From: Bordetella parapertussis
GTDB lineage: Bacteria; Pseudomonadota; Gammaproteobacteria; Burkholderiales; Burkholderiaceae_B
Assembly (NCBI GenBank): GCA_945872285.1
Contig: CAMBZR010000037.1
Location: 1-31,457 of the forward strand
Reading direction: 5' to 3'
Length of the DNA: 31,457 bases
Shown one piece after another: positions 7,657-13,400 of this stretch. The position numbers and the translations under genes are program-made. Numbering within the stretch: the first letter of the stretch is position 1; every line of letters begins with the position of its first letter. The notes beneath the pieces are model-generated. The model was not told where the DNA came from and did not search any database. It saw only the letters and a program-made list of their open reading frames with translations.

Positions 7657-9378
7657 TTATTGAGGAGAGATATATCTAGAGTAGCGGCTAAGATTAGAGT
7701 CTTTCCACCCCATGAGTGCAACACGCAGGGTGCTAACTTGCAGAGCTGAAACCGACTCATCCTCGTCTACGACTTTGACAACACCTATGAGAGACTCAAT
7801 ATGACTCATTGAGTAATCGGTGAAAATTTTCACCAACTTATGATCATGAGCAAACAATGATTGCACTAGATGCAGTATGCCATCTAGGCAATCGCTCACC
7901 ATCTTGCAAGAGTCCGCGCGCTCTAATGCAAGCTCGAGTGATTCTGTGGTTTTAGCAATTTGACATAACGTATCCACTGCCACTGCGTCAGACACCGGAC
8001 GCAGCAATAGTTTTGCTAATGATCCAGCCAACAACGCATCATCGGTAATCTGAAGGTTGAGAACAGTCTCTTGAGGGACACGCCAGTTGTCGCCAGATCG
8101 CCCAAAAAACACGGTCACACACTTCACCTTGCTGATCGTGTTCATGTGTGCGGTAAAAGTGTCGAGACCAAAAATAATATCGTGACTCAGTGCCGTGTTG
8201 ATGATGCCATCCAATCCAGACTTTGGGAGTACGCTTGCGTGGATGTTCGCGCTCTCGAATAAATCTACAATGGATTCGGAAAATTGTTGATTAGCCTCGT
8301 TAATGCCAGCAACGATGTTGAGCTCAATGGGGTGATCCACACTCAAATGATGAATAGCATCCACCCACCACTGGGCAGACACGGCACTCTTTTCCTTAGA
8401 CGAGTGCGGATTGAGAAGCACACGGAATCTTGATTTCTTGTCCTCCGCCCCGACGGACGGAATCAATGAGCCTAGCTTGGGCATTTCGATGCCCACAGTG
8501 TTTAATAGGTTCTTGAGCGCGTCATATATGGTCAACTTCACATCGCTACTTTCATATTCGGTAATGCGACTCTCAGTCCGATTAACCAAACGGACTAATC
8601 TCGAACCGATGTCTAAATAAAAGAAACGGTCAAAACCGGGGACGGTCTCAAGCACTCTATATATCTTGTCAGATAAAAAATCACAAAATGCAATTAATGC
8701 ATCAGGCTTTTCTTCGAGTAACGCATGGGCACGCACAAAAGGCGCTAGCGCATCGGAATCTATATGATGGGCATCGATTTTGGAATTCCACTTCCATAAA
8801 TCTTTTGAGTGCGACCAGACTTCAACGCTGACATTTGGTAACTTTCTCATGAAAGCTTCCACTGCGAGGAATAAGATCATTTCATCGCCGATGCCGATAT
8901 GCGGTCCAAATGCAAAAAACAATTTACTGACTGATGGCCACTCTTGCGCAAATGACTTTTGGACAGGACGCAGGCCTGACCACGAGCGGTCGTAGCGTTG
9001 GAAGTGGTAGTAACTGAGGATTTCGAGGGCATCGGAAATGTTCCCAGATCTGCCTTTTAAGCTCTGTGCAACCACCGGGGCGATTTTGGCAATGCCCTCC
9101 TCGACGACTGGCTCAGCAAGCTCCCAACCAGGCTCTGACAAACGCTTGAGAAGTCGATCCGCAAACCGGGCTCGGCTCAAAAACCAGGACTCGTATTCAC
9201 GATTGATCGGGCGCACTGCCGATGACCAGAGAATGACTATCAAAAAATTTACAATAAAGTGACGCGCCTCAACCGTTTTCCAAACGCCGTGAATCAACCC
9301 ATCACCGTCTAGACGATTCACATCAACGAAATTAGGAGCGCCTAAAGCTAAATCTGGTCTAAGTTGAATGAAGTCCAT
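7657..9378 (-). CDS. GT-B fold protein resembling family 9 glycosyltransferases
   Basis: This 573-residue protein has an unrecognised N-terminal region of about 150 residues, then two Rossmann-like halves. The first opens with FFAFGPHIGIGDEMILFLAV (GIGDE at 162-166), matching the Gly-rich GxGDxL start of heptosyltransferase-type enzymes. The second contains FRVLLNPHSS (318-327) and GLDTFTAHMN (404-413) followed by VTVFFG (421-426), matching the family 9 nucleotide-sugar pocket (D-T/S-x-x-x-H-x ... FG). The last 130 residues are helical and unassigned. The ATG at 9378 has only a poor ribosome site. As first gene of the enzyme block it could transfer a second sugar or bind the peptide through its N-terminal region; both are inference. 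The length, well above the roughly 350 residues of ordinary family 9 enzymes, is unusual. Confidence 0.65.
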   Translation of the reverse strand: MDFIQLRPDLALGAPNFVDVNRLDGDGLIHGVWKTVEARHFIVNFLIVILWSSAVRPINREYESWFLSRARFADRLLKRLSEPGWELAEPVVEEGIAKIAPVVAQSLKGRSGNISDALEILSYYHFQRYDRSWSGLRPVQKSFAQEWPSVSKLFFAFGPHIGIGDEMILFLAVEAFMRKLPNVSVEVWSHSKDLWKWNSKIDAHHIDSDALAPFVRAHALLEEKPDALIAFCDFLSDKIYRVLETVPGFDRFFYLDIGSRLVRLVNRTESRITEYESSDVKLTIYDALKNLLNTVGIEMPKLGSLIPSVGAEDKKSRFRVLLNPHSSKEKSAVSAQWWVDAIHHLSVDHPIELNIVAGINEANQQFSESIVDLFESANIHASVLPKSGLDGIINTALSHDIIFGLDTFTAHMNTISKVKCVTVFFGRSGDNWRVPQETVLNLQITDDALLAGSLAKLLLRPVSDAVAVDTLCQIAKTTESLELALERADSCKMVSDCLDGILHLVQSLFAHDHKLVKIFTDYSMSHIESLIGVVKVVDEDESVSALQVSTLRVALMGWKDSNLSRYSRYISPQ

Positions 9379-9428
9379 AGGGAGACATAAATTGGAAAGT
9401 AATAGTTTAGCCAGCCCTGCACTTTATT

Positions 9429-9495
9429 GGCGGTTTCAAGTACGAAGTGCACCACGGTCTAAGGACTGGTAAAACACTTCGTACTTGAAACCGCC
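9429..9495. repeat. Perfect 21-bp inverted repeat with 25-nt loop
   Basis: The arms ggcggtttcaagtacgaagtg (9429-9449) and its exact complement (9475-9495) enclose a 25-nt loop, followed by attttttaatttttt on the plus strand. In form it is a terminator reading rightward, but no plus-strand gene ends here; the gene at 9378 starts leftward. A diverged relative lies at 1796-1845. It may be a mobile-element end or a cryptic terminator insulating the enzyme operon. Confidence 0.75.
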
Positions 9496-9668
9496 ATTTT
9501 TTAATTTTTTGCAGTATATCCTAATTGAGATGTGTCCCAACGTTTGCACGTCAAGAGCTTGTCAGTTAATGATTTTATTGCCAAATTCGGTCATTTTGTC
9601 TGGTCTCGATTTTAACTTTGATTTCGAGCAGACTTTGGGTTGTTCGCGACTACTCGCGGGGAACCCTC
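9496..9668. other. Non-coding stretch upstream of the transposase fragment
   Basis: I see no gene here. It probably contains the left end and leader of the truncated IS4-type element, but no inverted repeat can be paired because the right end is missing. Confidence 0.4.
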
Positions 9669-10028
9669 ATGCACCAAGGCAAACTCGTTTTCTCGCAGAT
9701 CATGATGCATCGGCCACTGACAACTTTCCGGCGTTGCGTCGCCGCGCACCGAGGCGATCACAAGGTCAAGGACTTTACCTGCTTGGATCAGTTTCTCGCA
9801 ATGGCCTTTGCGCAATTGACTTATCGGGAGTCGCTTCGCGATATCGAAGTCAATCTGCGCGCACAGGCCAAGCGTCTTTACCACATGGGATTTCGTTGTG
9901 CGACGCTGTCTCGCAATACGCTGGCCAATGCGAACGCGACGCGGCCTTGGCAGATCTATGCCGACTATGCTCAGCTGTTGTGGGTCCGGCGAAACGCACA
10001 TATGGTTCTACCCGTGAGTACTCGATAA
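9669..10028 (+). pseudogene. IS4-type transposase (DUF4372 N-terminal domain), truncated
   Basis: From ATG 9669 the frame reads MHQGKLVFSQIM, then VKDFTCLDQFLAMAFAQLTY, then RESLRDIEVNLRAQ, and ends its recognisable part at WQIYADYAQ. This is the N-terminal DUF4372 domain of IS4-family transposases. Only about 110 residues remain out of the several hundred expected; the DDE catalytic domain is absent. Recognisable similarity stops near 9980, after which the frame runs into unrelated sequence to TGA or TAA at 10026-10028. It is a dead insertion lying between the peptide array and the enzyme genes, on the opposite strand to both, and probably caused or followed the loss of the distal end of the array. 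Confidence 0.8.
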
Positions 10029-10095
10029 ATGGGTGTATTGTGAAGATGACGGAGAACAAAAGAGATAAGTCAATTGATAGCATTGAACTTGTAGG

Positions 10096-10150
10096 TTGAA
10101 TACCCACGCCCAAGTAGGCATGGGTTACCGGTCAGCAATAGCTAACACCC
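10096..10150 (-). repeat. 55-nt precursor-array repeat, copy 3
   Basis: Essentially identical to the copies at 10402-10456 and 10600-10654. On the minus strand it opens with gggtgttag and contains acccatgcc-tacttg-ggcgtgggt, a 9-bp stem with a 6-nt loop and one G-T pair. Beyond it toward lower coordinates the next leader-like sequence is badly decayed (ATG near 10083). Confidence 0.85.
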
Positions 10151-10165
10151 GGAATGTTCAATGTT
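10142..10165 (-). pseudogene. Internally deleted precursor peptide remnant
   Basis: On the minus strand, sequence resembling the ribosome site of the intact copies leads into codons reading N-I-E-H-S-G-C-stop. This looks like the first codons of the MNIE leader fused to the final Gly-Cys-stop of a core, with the ATG lost. It lies between the terminator at 10196-10217 and repeat copy 3. Eight codons make this a weak call, but the flanking order matches the other units. Confidence 0.4.
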
Positions 10166-10195
10166 TGGGTAGTAAGCTCCCTTGATGTGGGCGTT

Positions 10196-10217
10196 AAAAA
10201 GCCACCCGAAGGTGGCT
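10196..10217 (-). terminator. Rho-independent terminator after the peptide genes
   Basis: On the minus strand agccacc-ttcg-ggtggct followed by TTTT forms a perfect 7-bp stem with a UUCG-type tetraloop. It lies 32 nt after the stop of the second peptide gene, so most transcripts from the array promoter should end here. Confidence 0.88.
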
Positions 10218-10257
10218 AGTACCCGAGTGGGTTACCAGCGCAGCAGAAACTAACACC
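10218..10257 (-). repeat. Degenerate fourth copy of the array repeat
   Basis: On the minus strand it starts gggtgttag at the end of the second peptide gene and continues to ggtaaccca, matching the start and middle of the 55-nt repeat with several substitutions, then runs into the terminator. Confidence 0.55.
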
Positions 10258-10387
10258 CACATAGACATCCTGATGGGTTGCCGGTCAGCATTGAACAATA
10301 ACTTCCCCTCTGCGCACCACCGGCAGCCAGCTCCAGTGCATCGTCAGAGACATCCTGCACAACAACTTCTTCAAGTTCAATGTTCAT
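10250..10387 (-). CDS. RiPP-like precursor peptide 2, 45 residues
   Basis: The leader reads MNIELEEVVVQDVSDDALEL then AAGG; the remainder is AQRGSYCSMLTGNP then SGCLCGC. An acidic leader with a D-D-A-L-E block followed by Ala/Gly is typical of ribosomally made, modified peptides, with cleavage expected after the Gly-Gly at 23-24. The 21-residue core has four Cys (31, 41, 43, 45) and several Ser/Thr, possible sites for disulfides, thioethers or sugars. A ggag site 6 nt upstream decides the ATG at 10387; the frame is open further upstream through the repeat, but without a better start. The leader differs from the neighbouring copy at only two of the first 22 positions, while the cores share only the terminal Gly-Cys. 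The final class of modification cannot be read from the sequence. Confidence 0.8.
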   Translation of the reverse strand: MNIELEEVVVQDVSDDALELAAGGAQRGSYCSMLTGNPSGCLCGC

Positions 10388-10401
10388 AGCAGACTCCAAG
10401 A

Positions 10402-10456
10402 TTGAATACCCACGCCCAAGTAGGCATGGGTTACCGGTCAGCAATAGCTAACACCC
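10402..10456 (-). repeat. 55-nt precursor-array repeat, copy 2
   Basis: It separates the two intact peptide genes: it begins at the Gly-Cys-stop codons of peptide 1 and ends just before the ribosome site of peptide 2. Within it, ctgaccggtaacccat matches with one change a stretch inside the core of peptide 2 (LTGNP codons), suggesting that the repeat descends from core-coding sequence. Confidence 0.9.
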
Positions 10457-10585
10457 CATATACCTACAAGTTACGTTCGTCACGCCCAAGTACATGAATT
10501 GTCCCCCCTGCCCACTAGCAGCAGCCATCTCCAGTGCATCGTCAGAAACATCTTGTACAGCAACTTCTTCAAGTTCAATGTTCAT
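10448..10585 (-). CDS. RiPP-like precursor peptide 1, 45 residues
   Basis: The leader reads MNIELEEVAVQDVSDDALEM then AA; the remainder is ASGQGGQFMYLGV then TNVTCRYMGC. It has the same length, leader, ribosome site (ggag 6 nt before ATG 10585) and upstream repeat as peptide 2, so the two arose by duplication with a 198-bp period. The core is different, with two Cys (40 and 45), aromatic residues and a Gly-Gly at 27-28 that could be the cleavage point. A conserved leader with a divergent core is the hallmark of precursor families whose enzymes read the leader only. It is the first gene after the array promoter. Its product activity is unknown; antibacterial or signalling roles are both possible. 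Confidence 0.8.
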   Translation of the reverse strand: MNIELEEVAVQDVSDDALEMAAASGQGGQFMYLGVTNVTCRYMGC

Positions 10586-10599
10586 ACGAGACTCCAAGC

Positions 10600-10654
10600 T
10601 TGAATACCCACACCCAAGTAGGCATGGGTTACCGGTCAGCAATAGCTAACACCC
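10600..10654 (-). repeat. 55-nt precursor-array repeat, copy 1
   Basis: It forms most of the 5' leader of the transcript between promoter and first peptide gene. The 9-bp hairpin is kept apart from one substitution (cgcc to cacc on the plus strand). The copy begins with gggtgttag although no peptide gene precedes it, so the array has been truncated on this side too. Confidence 0.9.
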
Positions 10655-10682
10655 GGTTAGTGCATTTTAAGAATGCCTTATG

Positions 10683-10712
10683 TTTATAAATCCGCTACTC
10701 GATTGGCGTCAA
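10683..10712 (-). promoter_or_regulatory. Sigma-70-type promoter for the peptide array
   Basis: On the minus strand TTGACG (10712-10707) and TATAAA (10688-10683) are 18 bp apart. Transcription would start near 10676 and read through repeat copy 1 into peptide 1. Confidence 0.65.
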
Positions 10713-11042
10713 TCAGTATGTGCATTATTTGTGTGCCGTTGCGAGTATTGGCGAAACCTCCTGACTCACCCGTAAAAACTTAGATACCTGAGCCATTACC
10801 TCGGGTCTGAGAATGCCTTTGTGAGTGCCAATTTGAACCACTAAGGGAAGTCATCACACACGTTGCATGAACCTATAAGCCAGCGCTTGGTGTGTTGCCA
10901 CGATTAAGGCGACAGAGATGCAAGCGTATTTATCAAAATCCGTACCATAGCAGTACCATGGAAATCAAAAGCTAAAAATACAGAAATTAAAACCGCCTGA
11001 GAGCCCCATAAATAAAGGGTTTAATTATAAAGACCCGCAAAT
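10713..11042. other. Intergenic stretch between array promoter and tRNA-Asn
   Basis: No gene, integrase fragment or RNA is recognisable. The sequence is moderately AT-rich in its right half and has scattered stop codons in all frames. It may hold regulatory sites for the array or remnants of an integration event beside the tRNA gene. Confidence 0.4.
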
Positions 11043-11079
11043 AAAAAAGGCCTCAGAGCATTTATGCTTCGAGACCTTT
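11043..11079 (-). terminator. Terminator of the tRNA-Asn transcript
   Basis: On the minus strand an interrupted stem (aaggtctcgaagcat pairing with atgctctgaggcctt) is followed by TTTTTT. It sits 8 nt past the tRNA 3' end. Confidence 0.75.
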
Positions 11080-11087
11080 CAAATTTC

Positions 11088-11163
11088 TGGCTCCCCGACC
11101 TGGACTCGAACCAGGGACCTGCGGATTAACAGTCCGTCGCTCTACCGACTGAGCTATCAGGGA
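11088..11163 (-). tRNA. tRNA-Asn (anticodon GUU)
   Basis: A 76-nt cloverleaf with 5' tccctga pairing with 3' tcgggga, D-loop agctcagtcggtagagc, anticodon stem-loop ggactGTTaatcc, T-arm ggttcgagtcc and an encoded CCA. It marks the right border of the accessory region; tRNA 3' ends are common integration sites. Confidence 0.95.
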
Positions 11164-11343
11164 ATCGTCGTTGAAAATCAGTCGGTTATTGTATTTTTAT
11201 AAAAAAAACAAAGCCCGTGCAAACTCAGCGATATCAAAGACTATAACATAGTTGGCCTTTTCCAGCCAAACGAAGGCTTGCTCGCCAAGAGGCTCAACTC
11301 AAGGTACATTCGCGTTAAAACCAATACAAAAAAGGAGCAAGCT

Positions 11344-12327
11344 TTGAAACGAATTCTGCAAATATTGAACACGGGCGCCGCGGTGCTTTTTGCACTTACA
11401 GCAGTGCAAGCCACTGCGCAAACACCCGCGACATATCCCAATAAAGCCGTGCGCTTGGTGGTGCCGTTTCCGGCCGGGCAAGCCACTGACATCATCGCGC
11501 GTTTGCTGGCCGAACGTTTAACGCAACGGTGGGGTCAACCAGTGTTTGTTGATAACAAAGGTGGTGGTGCCAGCATCCCAGGCATGCTAGTGGGCAAAGA
11601 AGCGCCTGCTGACGGCTACACCATTACGTTTGCAAGCAGCACTACCACTGCGGTCAACGAAGCGTTGTATCCGAAACTACCCTACAACATGCAACGCGAT
11701 TTTGTTCCGGTCGCAGCAGTGTTTACGCAACCTTGGTTGATTTTGGCAAACCCGTCTGCACCCTATAACAATTTAAAAGACTTGATCGATGCGGCACGAC
11801 AAGCGCCAGGCAAACTCACCTGGGGTTATGGCGCTAATGCTCTTGAGTTAGCGGCAGAGCTCTTTAAGCAACGTGCTCAAATTGAAATTGCTGGGGTGTC
11901 ATACAAAGGCAGTGGACCTGCGATGAATGACTTGCTAGGCGGGCATATTCTGTTGGCAGTTGACACGATGGCTTCATCGTTGCCGCATATTCAAGCAGGC
12001 AAACTCAAAGCCATTGCTTCACTCTCTAGTGAGCGTGCGTCGCAATTGCCTGAGGTGCAAACGATTGCCGAGCAAGGCTATCCAGGCTTTGTCGGCGTAG
12101 GTTGGGCGGGCTTGTTTATGCCTAAGGGCACTGCGCACGCGATTGTGAAAAAAGTGTCTGATGATGTGCATCAGATTTTGAATGAGGCAAGTGTGCAACA
12201 AGCCCTAGCGCAACGTGGTTCGACACCTGATTTAAGACCCCTGCCCGAGTGGTCGGCGTTTGTCAGCGCCGAGACTTTGAAGTGGGCCGAGGTGATTAAG
12301 AAGGGAAATATTAAGTTGGCTGAGTGA
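11344..12327 (+). CDS. Bug/TctC-family periplasmic substrate-binding protein
   Basis: I choose the TTG start at 11344 because aaggag lies 6 nt upstream and the protein then begins with a proper signal peptide (KRILQILNTG to ATAQ, about 26 residues). The mature part shows family landmarks: YPNKAVRLVVPFPAG, DNKGGGASIPG, APADGYT, and YKGSGPAMNDLLGG. Bug proteins bind small carboxylates or similar ligands in the periplasm by a Venus-flytrap mechanism and are related to TctC of the tripartite tricarboxylate transporters. No membrane components lie nearby, so this is an orphan receptor like most in Burkholderiales. The ligand cannot be predicted. It is convergent with the downstream deacetylase gene, 27 bp away. 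Confidence 0.9.
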   Translation: MKRILQILNTGAAVLFALTAVQATAQTPATYPNKAVRLVVPFPAGQATDIIARLLAERLTQRWGQPVFVDNKGGGASIPGMLVGKEAPADGYTITFASSTTTAVNEALYPKLPYNMQRDFVPVAAVFTQPWLILANPSAPYNNLKDLIDAARQAPGKLTWGYGANALELAAELFKQRAQIEIAGVSYKGSGPAMNDLLGGHILLAVDTMASSLPHIQAGKLKAIASLSSERASQLPEVQTIAEQGYPGFVGVGWAGLFMPKGTAHAIVKKVSDDVHQILNEASVQQALAQRGSTPDLRPLPEWSAFVSAETLKWAEVIKKGNIKLAE

Positions 12328-12354
12328 CTTAAATAGTACATCTTTATCTTCAAC

Positions 12355-13185
12355 CTAGTACAGCAGTCCCCTCCCTGCCGCCAGAGCTTTCTGCATGGTC
12401 ATGAACTCGGCGCCCTCTTTAATTAGGCTTTCCACAAAGCCTTCAAAGGCCAGCATGCGGTTGCCGCGACCTAAAACGTAGGGGTGCATGGTGTAGGTCA
12501 GGATCCCGAAATCGGTACTCTTTTTGAAGTACCTGAACTCGTCCAGCCAACTTTCCATCACGATACGGGCACTTTGCAGGCCGGGGTTGACGGTGGTGGG
12601 CATGCGCCAATATTCAAAATGAGGGTGATCGTCTAGGTGCCAGCTAATTGGCATTTCGATCAAGCTAGTCTCTTTGCCAAACTTGATGGGGTCGCCCAGT
12701 TTGACTTGGTCGCCGGCACGCACGGGGTACGGATGATAATCACCGCCCATCATGCTGCTGTCGTACTCAAAACCGTACTTGAGCAAAAGATTCAAAGTGT
12801 TTTCGCTTAAATCCCACGAGGGTGAGCGATAGCCCACTGCCCTACCCCCTGTCAGCTGTTTGATTGCCGCGCTAGCGCGCAGCATGTCGGCCTCTTCTTC
12901 TTCAAGCGTTTGGCTAGCGGGTGGGATATGCGCCCAGCTGTGATGCCCGATCTCGTGGCCGCCCTTGAGCACGGCCTCACAGGCTGCTGGGTAAGTTTCA
13001 AGCGTAAAACCCGGCACAAACCATGTGGTGGGGATGCTGTGCACCTTTACCAAGTCGAGAATCCGTTTTGACCCGACGACCCCGAACTCGCCGCGCGACA
13101 GTGGCGTAGGCGAGGTCAGCCCACGCGAGATAAAGCCCGACTGCACATCAAAGTCATAGGTCAGGCAAACAATATGGCGTGGCAT
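12355..13185 (-). CDS. Polysaccharide deacetylase (NodB domain)
   Basis: This 276-residue protein carries the NodB motifs: LTYDFD near residues 8-13 (metal and base Asp), HEIGHHSWAH (about 76-85, H-S-x-x-H type metal site) and GYRSPSWDLS (about 117-126). Proteins of this length and lay-out resemble cytosolic deacetylases/amidohydrolases such as the PuuE allantoinase-like and Helicobacter PgdA-like groups, so the substrate need not be a polysaccharide. There is no signal peptide. It ends 27 bp from the convergent Bug gene, and the TnpB element inserted 38 bp upstream of its start may have displaced its promoter. Confidence 0.88.
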   Translation of the reverse strand: MPRHIVCLTYDFDVQSGFISRGLTSPTPLSRGEFGVVGSKRILDLVKVHSIPTTWFVPGFTLETYPAACEAVLKGGHEIGHHSWAHIPPASQTLEEEEADMLRASAAIKQLTGGRAVGYRSPSWDLSENTLNLLLKYGFEYDSSMMGGDYHPYPVRAGDQVKLGDPIKFGKETSLIEMPISWHLDDHPHFEYWRMPTTVNPGLQSARIVMESWLDEFRYFKKSTDFGILTYTMHPYVLGRGNRMLAFEGFVESLIKEGAEFMTMQKALAAGRGLLY

Positions 13186-13189
13186 GGCA

Positions 13190-13400
13190 CATCCTTTTGA
13201 AGGTCAGAATACGTTGACTACATTGACATCCTCCCCGCCCTAAAGGGCGGGGATTCCTACGGCGCTACGCTGTGATTTGCGAGTCGCTTCGGTGGGTTCC
13301 TGCTTCACTGAGCGGCCTGACTGCAACGACTCTCCACGGGCTAACAAGCGGTATCCCCGCTCTAAAATATTTATCGCACCGACCAAATCGGCGTTTTCTT
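13190..13400 (-). ncRNA. Predicted omega (right-end) RNA of the TnpB element
   Basis: In tnpB elements the guide RNA overlaps the 3' end of tnpB and the right end and continues into flanking DNA. Here the right-end stem ccccgccc-taaa-gggcgggg (13233-13252) overlaps the tnpB stop codon, and the guide would come from about 13205-13222. The extent is inferred, not measured. Confidence 0.4.

Noticed and set aside
9485..10099. Long rightward frame of 204 codons
   Set aside because: The IS4/DUF4372 protein pattern is in a different frame (from 9669); this one is its shadow.
9850..10113. Leftward 87-codon frame as a third intact peptide precursor
   Set aside because: It starts inside repeat copy 3 but has no MNIELEE leader and runs antisense into the IS4-type fragment. 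It is decayed array plus insertion-sequence DNA.
10096..10654. The regularly spaced 55-nt repeats as a CRISPR array
   Set aside because: Only three copies, repeats longer than CRISPR repeats, the unit between copies 1 and 2 contains a reading frame with ribosome site, and no cas genes lie nearby.
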